Source of the DNA: Pandoraea sp041919235
GTDB taxonomy: Bacteria > Pseudomonadota > Gammaproteobacteria > Burkholderiales > Burkholderiaceae
DNA: 64,000 nucleotides
Reading direction: 5' to 3'
Assembly (NCBI RefSeq): GCF_041919235.1
Contig: NZ_JAYRUC010000026.1
Span: 1-64,000, forward strand
Shown: piece by piece, positions 43,495 through 52,712 of the stretch
How the letters are laid out: each line of letters opens with the position of its first letter
How positions within the stretch are numbered: position 1 is the stretch's first letter
The notes under the pieces: generated by a model
The model's input: the letters and a program-made list of their open reading frames with translations, nothing else
Database searches by the model: none
Told to the model about the DNA's origin: nothing
Made by a program: the position numbers and the translations under genes

Positions 43495-44700
43495 TCAGGC
43501 GAGCTTGCACTGCGACTTTCCCTGGTCGGGGAACGACTTCCCGAACGACACGACTTCAGCAAAATCGTCGGCATCGCGCATCTTCGATTTGGCCTTGCCT
43601 CGCATCAGAAAATAGTTCTTCGATACTTGATGATCGAATGCGCGCATTTCCTCATCGCCAGTGATGCCGGCCCATTTCATCGACTCAAGCGTCTGCGCCA
43701 CGCGCTTCGGATCGGTCGTGTTCGCGCGACGCACCGCGTCGAGCATCATGCTCGTGATAGCGAAGTCCGCCGCGGTGAAATAGGTGGGATTCGCCCGGTT
43801 GACTTCACGATTGAGCGAGACGAAGGCCCGGTTGGCCGGCGCGTCGTGGCCGTGCCAGTACTGCACGCCGAAGAAGACGTCTTCACAGATATCGGGACCG
43901 AGCGTCGCAAACTGGTCGAGGCCAGCCGACCAGGCAACGACGATTTTCATTTTCTTCTTGAGGCCGAAGCTGGCCGCTTGCCTGAGGGTATCGATGCTTT
44001 GCTGACTGAAGTTCAGAATCAACAGAACGTCCGCATTGGAAGCCGCCGCGTTGGTTAGATATCCTGAAAACTCCTTGTCCTGCAACGAGTGATAACTGTT
44101 GCCCACGTGTTCGATACCCTTTTCCCGGAACACATCTTTGGCGTTGTTTAGCAATCCCTCGCCGAACACATATTGCGGGGTTATCGTGTACCAGCGCTTT
44201 GCCTTCGGAAACATGTCTGCCACGGGTGCGACGGTCTGGCGAATTGCGCCATAAGTCGGCACGGCCCAGCGGAACGTCGCGCGGTTGCACGCCGAACCGG
44301 TAATCTCGTCGGCGCCGACATAGGTGATATAGACACCGCCAGCGTGTTCGATTTCACGGCTGACGGCGAGCGCCTCGCTCGACAGCGCGCCCCCCAGAAA
44401 CAGGCGCCCCTGCTTCTGGTTGATCGCTTCTTGAATCTTACGCACTGCCGTGCCGGTATTACCCTGCGTGTCGATGGTGTGATAGGCAACGCTGCGGCCC
44501 ATCGACGGCGACAGGCTCTTGACCGCGAGGCGGCCCCCCATTTCGCCGAACTTGCCGTTTGCGGCAAATGGGCCGGAGAATGCGCTGAGCATAAAGAGAT
44601 CCAAGCCGTCGGCGGCAAGCGCCCGTTGGATGTCGGCCACACCGAACCCGCCTGCCAATCCGGCAGCGGCGCTCAACCGAAGAAAATCGCGACGTTTCAT
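43495..44700 (-). CDS. ABC transporter substrate-binding protein with Tat signal
   Basis: A 401-residue periplasmic-binding protein of the Leu/Ile/Val class. The N-terminus MKRRDFLRLSAAAGLAGGFG is a twin-arginine signal, so the protein is exported folded. FMLSAFSGPFAANGKFGEMG opens the domain, and IQEAINQKQGRLFLGGALSS and WYTITPQYVFGEGLLNNAKD are characteristic of the family. The ligand is not evident; context suggests a small organic acid. It lies between the FAD dehydrogenase gene and livH. Confidence 0.85.
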   Translation of the reverse strand: MKRRDFLRLSAAAGLAGGFGVADIQRALAADGLDLFMLSAFSGPFAANGKFGEMGGRLAVKSLSPSMGRSVAYHTIDTQGNTGTAVRKIQEAINQKQGRLFLGGALSSEALAVSREIEHAGGVYITYVGADEITGSACNRATFRWAVPTYGAIRQTVAPVADMFPKAKRWYTITPQYVFGEGLLNNAKDVFREKGIEHVGNSYHSLQDKEFSGYLTNAAASNADVLLILNFSQQSIDTLRQAASFGLKKKMKIVVAWSAGLDQFATLGPDICEDVFFGVQYWHGHDAPANRAFVSLNREVNRANPTYFTAADFAITSMMLDAVRRANTTDPKRVAQTLESMKWAGITGDEEMRAFDHQVSKNYFLMRGKAKSKMRDADDFAEVVSFGKSFPDQGKSQCKLA

Positions 44701-44741
44701 GAGTTGTCTCCTCGCTTCATTCGTTTAATGCAGCTGTAGTT

Positions 44742-46202
44742 TCAGGCGCGCTCTAGCGCTGCCGTCTGCCCCGCACGGCGGCCAAACACGATGCCGCGCA
44801 GCACGGAAGTCGATCCCGTGTACACCTGGTGATAAATGCCGACCGTCTCGCCCGCAGCGAGCAGGCCCGGGATGGCACGCCCATCGGTATCGAGCACGCG
44901 CGCGTGCGTGTCCACCTTCAATCCACCGAACGTGAAGCAGTTCGCCGAAATGATGGGATAGGCAGAAAATGGCCCTGCTTCGATGGTGCGCGCGTGATTC
45001 GACTTGGCCGGCCAGACGCCCTTGGTGCTCAGGCCGTCCAGAGTCATGCCGCCATCGAACGCGTCCGGTGCGGGACAAGCTGCGTTGTAGGCGTCGATCG
45101 TCGAGATGAAGGCGTCAACGGGGAGCCCGAGCTTCCGGGCGAGTTCCGGCAGCGAATCGGCCTGAATGGCAGGCTGATCGCTACGAATGCTGGTTTGCCA
45201 GCGAGGAATGTCGTTGACCTTGTTGTCGAAGATCACATATGCCACGCCGCCCGGCTGCTCGCCGATCGCACGGGTGATGTTGTCGTAGTGGGCGTCTACC
45301 GTACCCGGTGCTTCATCGACGAACCGGCTGCCGTTACGATTGATCAGCACGCCGTACGGATAGATGAAGACAACGGCTTCGGCCATCGCTGAGCGCGGGT
45401 CGACCGGTTCGGCGTGGTACGAACCGAATTCCCCTGCGGGTGCGGCGCCGAGATCGAGCGCCATGCGGATGCACTCACCCTTGTTGTAATACCCGCCGCG
45501 CGCCACTGGACGAATGTTGCTCGCTTTCGGACCGAGGTACTGCGTCAGCATTTCCTGATTGCCTTGATATCCGCCGGAAGCAAGCACGACGTTTCGCGCG
45601 TGGAACGTCAACGGGCCGACCTCGGTGGACACCGCACGCACGCCGGTCACGCAGCCGTCGCCGTCCTGCAGCAATGCCTTGGCCGTGGTGTTGTAGTGGA
45701 ACTCGACACCCAACGCCCGGGCTTGCTTGAGCAGCGCCTCGAGAATCGCGAGACCGCCTCCCACCGATGCGATGCGCGTCGTGTTCTGGGTGAGCAGGTA
45801 AATGGGCATGGGCTCGAATCGGCAGCCGAACTGCTTGAGCCAAGCGAGCGCGGGCGGGGCCTCGGCGGCGAAGAACGAGATCAATTCGGGGTCGGGGAAC
45901 CCATGTGCCTTGACGATCGATGGCCAGTGCGAGTATTCGGATACCGCCTCCGAGAGAATCATCGGATCCGGATTCGACCCCGCGTTCTCAGCGAAGTGAC
46001 TCTCGAAATCATCGCTGACCTCGCTGTCATTTTTCATACGCATGTACGCTTCGGTCCAGCGGCTGTTTCCGCCGAAGTCCTCGAAAGGTGCACGCTCCAG
46101 CACCGCAACTGCAGCACCGGCCTGCGCGGCGGACACCGCTGCCGACAACCCCGCGACGCCGTGGCCAACCACGAGAACGTCGACATTGCTTACCTTCGCC
46201 AT
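44742..46202 (-). CDS. FAD-dependent dehydrogenase, tricarballylate dehydrogenase (TcuA)-like
   Basis: A 486-residue flavoprotein of the fumarate-reductase/succinate-dehydrogenase class. The FAD fold is VLVVGHGVAGLSAAVSAAQA; FGGNSRWTEAYMRM, SANCFTFGGLKVDTHARVL and TGSTSVLRGIVFGRRAG are typical. The FGGNSR block and overall layout recall TcuA, which oxidises tricarballylate to cis-aconitate. The start at 46202 (MAKVSN) is chosen over 46247. It heads the transporter operon. Substrate assignment is inference from the family and from the aconitase gene in the same locus. Confidence 0.7.
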   Translation of the reverse strand: MAKVSNVDVLVVGHGVAGLSAAVSAAQAGAAVAVLERAPFEDFGGNSRWTEAYMRMKNDSEVSDDFESHFAENAGSNPDPMILSEAVSEYSHWPSIVKAHGFPDPELISFFAAEAPPALAWLKQFGCRFEPMPIYLLTQNTTRIASVGGGLAILEALLKQARALGVEFHYNTTAKALLQDGDGCVTGVRAVSTEVGPLTFHARNVVLASGGYQGNQEMLTQYLGPKASNIRPVARGGYYNKGECIRMALDLGAAPAGEFGSYHAEPVDPRSAMAEAVVFIYPYGVLINRNGSRFVDEAPGTVDAHYDNITRAIGEQPGGVAYVIFDNKVNDIPRWQTSIRSDQPAIQADSLPELARKLGLPVDAFISTIDAYNAACPAPDAFDGGMTLDGLSTKGVWPAKSNHARTIEAGPFSAYPIISANCFTFGGLKVDTHARVLDTDGRAIPGLLAAGETVGIYHQVYTGSTSVLRGIVFGRRAGQTAALERA

Positions 46203-46281
46203 CATCTCCTCCAGAACATTGAGACCTTCACGAACCGGCCGCAGCATCAGGCTGTTATCTGTCCTTGCAACCCGGCGGCTT

Positions 46282-46308
46282 TTGACAAATAATAGAACTG
46301 CGTTCTGT
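46282..46308 (+). promoter_or_regulatory. Divergent promoter with palindrome
   Basis: TTGACA (46282-46287) is a perfect -35 hexamer facing the aldehyde dehydrogenase gene. ATAGAAC-TGC-GTTCTGT (46292-46308) follows it and overlaps the spacer, matching the CoA-transferase palindrome in 6 of 7 arm positions. A protein bound here would block RNA polymerase. The -10 element is weak. Confidence 0.5.
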
Positions 46309-46389
46309 TTAACGCAACGAATTAGTCCCTAGGGTTTCACCCTACAGAATTTACAACCGAATTACGCAAGTCCGATTGGAGACATCACC

Positions 46390-47889
46390 ATGGATCAGCA
46401 GCTCTGCGAAACCGATCTCCCGCGCTATGGCAACTTCATTGGCGGGCAGGAGGTTGCGCCATCGACGGGGGAGTATTTCCCGACGGAGAACCCCTACGAC
46501 GGGAAAGTCTGGGCAGAGATTGCCCGTAGCGATGCGCGCGACGTCGACGCCGCCGTGACGGCTGCGCACGCGGCGCTGAACGGCGCGGCTTGGGCGTCGC
46601 TCACGGCGACCCAGAGAGGCGCGTTGCTGCGGCGTCTTGCGGATCTCATCATCGAAAATGCGCCGCGTCTGGCGGCGATCGAGATGCGTGACAACGGCAA
46701 GCTGGCGGCCGAAGTGACCGGTCAGGTGCGCTATCTCGGCGACTATTACCATTACTACGCAGGCCTCGCCGACAAGGTTCAGGGCGCTGTCATCCCAACC
46801 GACAAGAAGGGCGTATTTGCGTATACGAAGTACGAGGCGAAGGGGGTGGTTGGGATCATCACGCCGTGGAATTCGCCCCTTGCACTGACGAGTTGGAAGC
46901 TTGCCCCGGCGCTGGCGGCAGGATGTACTGCGGTCATCAAGCCATCTGAATTCACATCTGCGTCCATGATCGAGTTTGCGCGCCTGATCAAGCAGGCGGG
47001 CTTTCCTGACGGGGTCGTCAATGTCGTGACCGGTTTCGGGCCCGAGGTTGGCGAGCCGCTCGTCACGCATCCGCGGGTGGCACACATTGGTTTCACCGGC
47101 GGCGGGAGTGCTGGTCGCAAGATTTACGAACTTGCGGCGCGCGGCCTGAAGACGGTGACGCTCGAGCTTGGCGGCAAGTCGCCCAATGTTGTTTTCGACG
47201 ATGCGGATCTCGATCAGGCGGTGAAGGGGGTGGTTTCCGGCGTATTCGCGGCGTCCGGCCAGACGTGCATGGCGGGGTCGCGGCTGCTCGTGCAGCGCAA
47301 CATCCAGGAGGCCTTTGTGCAGCGGCTTATCGACTTTGTGCGGCAAGCGAAGATCGGCGATCCGTCGCAGATGGATACACAGATCGGTCCTATTGCCACG
47401 CGGCCCCAGTTCGAACGCATCATGGCATGCATCGAAAACGCCAAGCAGGAAGGCGCGACCTGTGTGCTGGGTGGGCGCGCACGGTCGGACTTGGGCGCCG
47501 GCCAGTTTGTGGAGCCGACCATCTTCACCGATGTGACCAACGCCATGCGCATCGCGCAGGAGGAGGTATTTGGGCCGGTGCTCGCCGTGATTCCGTTCGA
47601 CGACGAAGAGGATGCCATCCGGATCGGCAACGACGTTGCCTATGGTCTTGCTGCGGGTGTGTGGACACGCAGCCTGCACCGCGCGATGGTCATGACCGAC
47701 CGCTTGAAGGCCGGCACGGTTTGGGTCAACAACTACCGTGCAACGAGCTTTACGTCACCGTTTGGCGGCTACAAGCAGTCCGGCATCGGCCGCGAATCGG
47801 GTGTTGAAGCGATCAAGGAATATCTTGAGACGAAATGCGTCATGATCTCCACGAACCTCGACGTTCCCAATCCCTTCATTCGACGATAG
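46390..47889 (+). CDS. NAD(P)+-dependent aldehyde dehydrogenase
   Basis: A 499-residue aldehyde dehydrogenase. Asn161 (ITPWNSPLAL), the Glu259 base (LELGGKSPN), catalytic Cys293 (FAASGQTCMAGSR) and GFTGGGSAGRKI for the cofactor are all present, so the enzyme should be active. It is transcribed away from the FAD dehydrogenase/transporter operon and shares its control region. It probably turns an aldehyde precursor into the acid that the pathway uses. Confidence 0.9.
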   Translation: MDQQLCETDLPRYGNFIGGQEVAPSTGEYFPTENPYDGKVWAEIARSDARDVDAAVTAAHAALNGAAWASLTATQRGALLRRLADLIIENAPRLAAIEMRDNGKLAAEVTGQVRYLGDYYHYYAGLADKVQGAVIPTDKKGVFAYTKYEAKGVVGIITPWNSPLALTSWKLAPALAAGCTAVIKPSEFTSASMIEFARLIKQAGFPDGVVNVVTGFGPEVGEPLVTHPRVAHIGFTGGGSAGRKIYELAARGLKTVTLELGGKSPNVVFDDADLDQAVKGVVSGVFAASGQTCMAGSRLLVQRNIQEAFVQRLIDFVRQAKIGDPSQMDTQIGPIATRPQFERIMACIENAKQEGATCVLGGRARSDLGAGQFVEPTIFTDVTNAMRIAQEEVFGPVLAVIPFDDEEDAIRIGNDVAYGLAAGVWTRSLHRAMVMTDRLKAGTVWVNNYRATSFTSPFGGYKQSGIGRESGVEAIKEYLETKCVMISTNLDVPNPFIRR

Positions 47890-48599
47890 CTTGAGCGTGC
47901 GTGACGGGCGAATTCGCCGGGAGAGGCTCACGTCATCGTGTCGCCGTCTCCTGGCGAACGCCGGTTGCTGTGACTGGTTGTGGCAACGGTCGGGCTTGCG
48001 AGAAAGCGGTGGCGTCGAAATAGGAACAAGCGGCGCTGCAAGAGCGAAAAGCACGCACCTTTCTGTGGCCTAACAGCCAGATCTCTCGTCAGACGGTCAG
48101 CGGGCCGTGAGTGGCTCGAACATTCGACCTGCCTGACACGGTTCGGCAGCTCGAAAGCGCCAATACCCCATTGTCACAAGAGCCTGTACCAGTCGCACAC
48201 AGTCTGCGCGATTGCGCAAACACCGATCGATGCATGGTCAGCCGATCGCCGTCATATTTGTAGGCCCACCCGGTCGTCAACGTAGCGAACGCATACGCCC
48301 GGTAGTGTTCGCTCGATTTTTGAATAGCTCGCGAAGTTTGCCGATGGCGAGCAAAATGGATCGTCAGCCAAAACATCTCGGCTCGCCCGCCAAAGATCGG
48401 TGCCGGCGAAATGCGCTGAATTTCCGAGGTGGGTCGCGGCACCGCTTCCCAACAGTTCAAGCTCGAATTCGGTGGTTGGCACTATGGCTGGCCGTCGAGT
48501 GCGGAGTTTCCCGGCTACCTGCGCGCGCGCGAAAACGATAGAATTTTCTGCATTCCGGTCCACCCGCCACCGCCCTCACAGCAAGCAAAAAGGAACCCG
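47890..48599. other. Long gap with no supported gene
   Basis: About 710 bases between the aldehyde dehydrogenase and the FixJ-like regulator genes. Frames are fragmentary on both strands, and none has motifs or a good ribosome site. The end holds AAAAGGA just before the regulator start at 48600. The region may be a scar of lost genes. Confidence 0.4.
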
Positions 48600-49253
48600 A
48601 TGGACAGCCCCCGCCCGCCAAATGCCAGCCCCGCTGCGCCGGAGCCGGTCGTCTATGTCGTCGACGACGACGAGGCAGTACGGGTTTCCATGCGCTGGCT
48701 GCTCGAATCGGTCGGCCACAAGGTGCAAGTGTTCGCCAACGGCCGTGAGTTCCTGGCGGGTGCCGATCCGCGCGGTCCCGGTTGCGTGCTACTCGATATC
48801 CGAATGCCATACATGGGCGGCTTCGAACTGCAAGACAAACTGCAGTCCGCAGGATTCCGCCTACCCATCATCTTCCTGACGGCTCACGGCGACATTCCAA
48901 TGACCGTGCGCGCGATGAAAGGCGGGGCCTATGATTTCCTGGAGAAGCCTTTCAACGACCAGGAACTTATCGACAAGGTCGGCGACGCGCTGCAGGTCGG
49001 CCTGCGCGAACACGCCCAGGCGCAAGCCAGTACCCAGAGGCGCGACCTGCTGAAGCTCCTGTCGGTGCGCGAGCGCGAAGTCTTCGACCTGCTCATCGAG
49101 GGCAAAGCGTCCAAGGTCATCGCCGCAGAGCTGAACATCAGCTACAAGACCGTCGAGGTACACCGCGCCCACATCCGCGACAAACTCGGCGCCACCTCTG
49201 TGGCGGAGCTCGTGCGACTCGGAATGAGCGAAAGCGGAAAGCGCTCCGATTGA
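48600..49253 (+). CDS. FixJ/StyR-type response regulator
   Basis: A 217-residue regulator. The receiver has VDDDEAV, phospho-acceptor Asp66 (LLDIRMPYMGG), FLTAHGDIPMTVRAMKGGAY and EKPF. The LuxR-type helix-turn-helix is LSVREREVFDLLIEGKASKV, IAAELNISYKTVEVHRAHIR. FixJ relatives such as StyR control aromatic catabolism. No kinase is adjacent; the likely partner is the PAS kinase at 55887, 6.6 kb away in the same locus. Confidence 0.9.
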   Translation: MDSPRPPNASPAAPEPVVYVVDDDEAVRVSMRWLLESVGHKVQVFANGREFLAGADPRGPGCVLLDIRMPYMGGFELQDKLQSAGFRLPIIFLTAHGDIPMTVRAMKGGAYDFLEKPFNDQELIDKVGDALQVGLREHAQAQASTQRRDLLKLLSVREREVFDLLIEGKASKVIAAELNISYKTVEVHRAHIRDKLGATSVAELVRLGMSESGKRSD

Positions 49254-49265
49254 GGCCGGCCCTCA

Positions 49266-49295
49266 AAAGAAAAAAAGCGCCCCGGGGCGGGGCGC
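49266..49295 (-). terminator. Terminator of the permease gene
   Basis: GCGCCCC (49277-49283) pairs with GGGGCGC (49289-49295), loop GGGGC. The A-rich stretch 49266-49276 becomes the T-run on the minus strand, so this ends transcription of the permease gene. The same hairpin also follows the regulator gene on the plus strand. Confidence 0.75.
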
Positions 49296-49327
49296 AAGGA
49301 GATACACAGGGGTGCGGCAATGCCGAA

Positions 49328-50746
49328 CTAGCTACGCGCGGTCTTCATACGACTCAGTGCCCCCAGCCGCAATACCGGATACAGCACAAACGACACCACC
49401 AGCGACGTGAAGAATTCGATCGGCACCAGTCGATTGAGTACGTAGTGCGCAAGAACGAAACCCGTCACCACCGTTATCACGCCGGCCCAATTCACTTCCT
49501 CTGCGCCGCCGAGTGAAGCACCCGCACCACGCTTGACGACGAAGTAATCGGCAATGATGATCCCCGCGAAGCCCGTGGTCAGGATGCCAAGCACAGTGAT
49601 GAACGAATTGAACCATTCGAGAATCGAACCAATCAGCATCAGACACGCGATCACGTTGGCCAGTACCACGAACACGAAACGACCCGGGCGCCACCCGAAC
49701 ACGGCATCCGCCAGGTTGGTCAGCGACAGCGACGCGCTGTAGGTGTTGAGTACCTGAGCCTTCGATTGGGCGAACACCATCAGCAGCGTTCCCAGCACCC
49801 CGCCGAACACAATGAATGCGGCCGCCACGCTGTCCGGACTTTGCAGCGCCAACGCGCGCGCCGCCGCTTCCGTCATGCCGCCGACCTTCACGTGATGCGC
49901 CACCAATTGATCCATGCCGGCATACATCACAATGCCCCCCACGGCGACCATCACCACGTCCATGAAGATGTTGCCGATGACCGCCGCGATCGCGATGTCG
50001 CGCGACGACTTCGCGTATCGTCCCAGGTCGGCATCGATGAGCGCGAGCGCTCCCGCCGATCCGATGAGCACGTTCACGCAGAAGCTGAACTTGCCCCAGT
50101 CGGTGGTCGCGCCCATCGCCTTGAGCGCCTCCGGTGGCATTTGCGCACCGAACTGCATCACCGACGACCAGCTCTGGCCCGAGGTCGTGATCACATCGAC
50201 CATCATATAGAGCAGCACGGCAAGGAATGCCACCAGCGCCAGCGACGAGACGCGCGATACGAGCGAAAAGCCGAACGCCGTGAGCAAGATCCACGCGATC
50301 GTCAGCGTGCCGTAGACGGCGACCCGCATGCCCAGCGTGTCGGGCTGATTGAGGTAGAAAAGGAATCCCTTGTAGAGCAGCACGTTCTCGAGCGCGATGA
50401 AGCCGGTGATCATGAAGCCGAACACCAGCGCCAGCAAAGCCGAGCCGCGCTGCCCCAGCCCGTGCTCACGTGACAGTACCGTGCTCGCCAGTCCCGTGCG
50501 AAACGCGATATGCCCCGCCCCCCAGCCGAGCAGCGCGCCCACGATCGCCACGAACACACCGGCAAGCAGCCCAATTCGGATGCCGGCAACGAAGGTGACG
50601 AGCGCACCCACGAACAATTGGATCAGCGTCGTCACGATACCGGCGGTGCTCCACGACAACTGCAGCCAGTTCTGACGCTCCCCCTCGGGCACTGCCTCGA
50701 GCGCATGGTCGTCGGTACGCGTCGAGATTTGCAATTCACTATGCAT
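49328..50746 (-). CDS. NCS1-family permease (cytosine/purine type)
   Basis: A 472-residue permease with about twelve membrane segments. SWSTAGIVTTLIQLFVGALV, GHIAFRTGLASTVLSREHGL and DADLGRYAKSSRDIAIAAVI fit the CodB-like NCS1 group. NCS1 proteins take up nucleobases, hydantoins, allantoin and related N-containing rings with a cation. Its place beside an aromatic/amide catabolic cluster suggests the growth substrate or a nitrogenous intermediate. The gene follows the porin gene on the same strand. Confidence 0.8.
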   Translation of the reverse strand: MHSELQISTRTDDHALEAVPEGERQNWLQLSWSTAGIVTTLIQLFVGALVTFVAGIRIGLLAGVFVAIVGALLGWGAGHIAFRTGLASTVLSREHGLGQRGSALLALVFGFMITGFIALENVLLYKGFLFYLNQPDTLGMRVAVYGTLTIAWILLTAFGFSLVSRVSSLALVAFLAVLLYMMVDVITTSGQSWSSVMQFGAQMPPEALKAMGATTDWGKFSFCVNVLIGSAGALALIDADLGRYAKSSRDIAIAAVIGNIFMDVVMVAVGGIVMYAGMDQLVAHHVKVGGMTEAAARALALQSPDSVAAAFIVFGGVLGTLLMVFAQSKAQVLNTYSASLSLTNLADAVFGWRPGRFVFVVLANVIACLMLIGSILEWFNSFITVLGILTTGFAGIIIADYFVVKRGAGASLGGAEEVNWAGVITVVTGFVLAHYVLNRLVPIEFFTSLVVSFVLYPVLRLGALSRMKTARS

Positions 50747-50823
50747 GTTTGTCTCCAGGATGCAAGAGACCGACTTGCGCTAAGCGGCGGCGCAAACAGT
50801 CACGCCGACGCCGCGCCTACCGG

Positions 50824-51897
50824 TCAGAAGAAATGACGCAGGCCCAGACGAACAGCGCCCTGGTTCGAACCGTCGGCCGATCCGGGCAATCCCGAGATCC
50901 ACGCCATCGCCGCTGCATTGCCGCTGGCGCGCTGGTAGACGAGGTTCGCGTAGACGTCCGTGCGCTTCGAGAATGCGTAGTCGAGCGTGAGGCCGAACTG
51001 GTGGGCCTTGTTGTCGCCAAGCTGCGCGTTCCCCTTCATGAACTGGTAATCGCCACGCAGCGTGGTTGCCGGACTGATCGAGTAGTTGACGCCGACCTGG
51101 TAGACGTCGACGTGCCCGCCCGTGAACGTGTTGCGCGTGTTGGTGTAGATCGCGTCAAACTGCCATTTATCGAGCTGGTAGCGTCCGCCCACCCCCCAGT
51201 TGCGGATGCCGTCGTTGCCGTTGTTGATCGTGGCGTCCTTCGCGTACGTATACGCCGCGTTCAGGCTCAGCGGCCCGTTCGCGTAGTTGATGCCTGCACT
51301 GGTCGTGCTGCTCTGGCCGAAGGAACCGGGTACGCCGCCAAGACCGTACATCACGCCGGCGTTCAGGCCACGATAGTCGGGCGTCATGTACTTCACCGCG
51401 TTGGCAACACGGAACGCGCCGCCCACTCGGTTGAAGTCAAGGCCGCCGAAGGGCGTGCCCAACCCCTGAAAGGGTCCCTGCTGAAGGTTATAGAGGCTGA
51501 CGTAGGCAAGCGACGGGCCGAGGCGCTGAGCCGATAGCGAGTCGAACATGAACTCGTACTGATTGCCCAGCGTAACCGTACCCCACGGCCCGGCCAAGCC
51601 CACGTAGCTCTGTCGAGCGAACGTTCCGCCGCCGATGGATGCGCCATTGTCCAGCGCAAACTGACCCTCCAGCTTGAACACGGCCTTGAGTCCACCGCCC
51701 AGGTCCTCCGAGCCTTGCAGGCCGAACAGGTTCGGCGTTTGCATGCCAGTGGCCAACACGGTGTTGCGCCCGCCATGCTGGTTCGTCACGTAAGTCACGC
51801 CAGCATCGATCACGCCGTACAGGTTCACGTTGCCCTGCGCCGAGGCCAGCGTGGGCATGCTCAACGCAGCCATACAGATCCATCCGGTTCGCTTCAC
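50824..51897 (-). CDS. Gram-negative trimeric porin
   Basis: A 357-residue outer-membrane porin of the Burkholderia/Neisseria type. The signal peptide ends ALSMPTLASA, the mature start is QGNVNLYGVIDAGVTYVTN, SRLGLQGSEDLG-like NLFGLQGSEDLGGGLKAVFK follows, and the last residue is the usual Phe (LGLRHFF). The start is GTG 51897: AAGGAG (51904-51909) touches the ATG at 51903 with no spacing but is 6 bases from the GTG. It probably admits the substrate of the adjacent pathway. Confidence 0.9.
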   Translation of the reverse strand: MKRTGWICMAALSMPTLASAQGNVNLYGVIDAGVTYVTNQHGGRNTVLATGMQTPNLFGLQGSEDLGGGLKAVFKLEGQFALDNGASIGGGTFARQSYVGLAGPWGTVTLGNQYEFMFDSLSAQRLGPSLAYVSLYNLQQGPFQGLGTPFGGLDFNRVGGAFRVANAVKYMTPDYRGLNAGVMYGLGGVPGSFGQSSTTSAGINYANGPLSLNAAYTYAKDATINNGNDGIRNWGVGGRYQLDKWQFDAIYTNTRNTFTGGHVDVYQVGVNYSISPATTLRGDYQFMKGNAQLGDNKAHQFGLTLDYAFSKRTDVYANLVYQRASGNAAAMAWISGLPGSADGSNQGAVRLGLRHFF

Positions 51898-52074
51898 AGC
51901 CATCTCCTTGAATAGTCGTTTCCTTCCCCGATTGATGACGAGCGGCACCTGCATCTCACCGGCCCGACCATCATGAAAAGAGCTTATGAAGACGAAAATC
52001 GCGTTGACATTGGGTCGTTCATATAAGCGAATAGATGGGATTACCTATTCGGGCGACTGCCAAGCGCGTGACGA

Positions 52075-52105
52075 ATAAAAAAAGCGCCGCTGATGTAGCG
52101 GCGCT
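52075..52105 (-). terminator. Terminator of the SnoaL/Rieske operon
   Basis: AGCGCCGCT (52083-52091) / AGCGGCGCT (52097-52105) is a perfect 9-bp stem with loop GATGT. The A-run to its left (52075-52083) gives the T-run on the minus strand. Confidence 0.85.
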
Positions 52106-52141
52106 TCAAGCACTTTCCCGGCACGCGGTTGCGTTATTGCG

Positions 52142-52642
52142 TTAAGACGCAGCAGGCCCCGTCGGCATCCAATTGGCGTCGTGTCGATGCATCAACTGCA
52201 GGTCGAGCAGCACGCGCGCGAAACGCCACTGCCCGTCTTCGAACACGACGTTGCTCTCATACCAACCCCCGATCCAGTGCGCTGCAGGAGGCGCATGGTC
52301 GGCGCGATCCTGACGCACTTGCGCCAGTTCCCACAGGTACCACCGGCACGTCCCTGTGCACAGATCCTCATTGATCTCCACGAGAGGCGAGACCATGTAG
52401 TGCAGGGTCCAAACGATCTGCTCCTCGCCTATGCGGGCGAGTTCCTTCACGATGGCATCCCTCCCCTCATAACGGCCGAAGCCTCGCGCTTCCCATAGGG
52501 CATCGCGGCTGAACAGCGGCGCCATGATGACAGGATCATTGCGGCGGTCCGCCCCCCGGGCGTAGTGCCCAACCAGTTGCGTCACGGCGACCACGGCTTC
52601 GAGCCGAGCGATGCGCCGCGAAAGCGTCGATGAAGATGCCAC
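52142..52642 (-). CDS. SnoaL-like / NTF2-fold protein
   Basis: A 166-residue protein of the NTF2-like superfamily. RIARLEAVVAVTQLVGHYAR, the RGADRRNDPVIMAPLFSRDA block, WEARGFGRYEGRDAIVKELA and CRWYLWEL fit SnoaL_4-type proteins. Such proteins accompany aromatic dioxygenases as a beta-like subunit or as a separate isomerase/hydrolase. It ends the operon behind the Rieske oxygenase. Confidence 0.7.
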   Translation of the reverse strand: MASSSTLSRRIARLEAVVAVTQLVGHYARGADRRNDPVIMAPLFSRDALWEARGFGRYEGRDAIVKELARIGEEQIVWTLHYMVSPLVEINEDLCTGTCRWYLWELAQVRQDRADHAPPAAHWIGGWYESNVVFEDGQWRFARVLLDLQLMHRHDANWMPTGPAAS

Positions 52643-52712
52643 CGTACCTCCCAGCAGATGCGTCCGGTGACGCCGCTCCCCCCGAGCGATGGCACCGGAC
52701 GCGGTACATGCG

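Noticed and set aside
46351..47679. 442-residue minus-strand frame opposite the aldehyde dehydrogenase
   Set aside because: Antisense shadow of a complete enzyme with intact catalytic residues.
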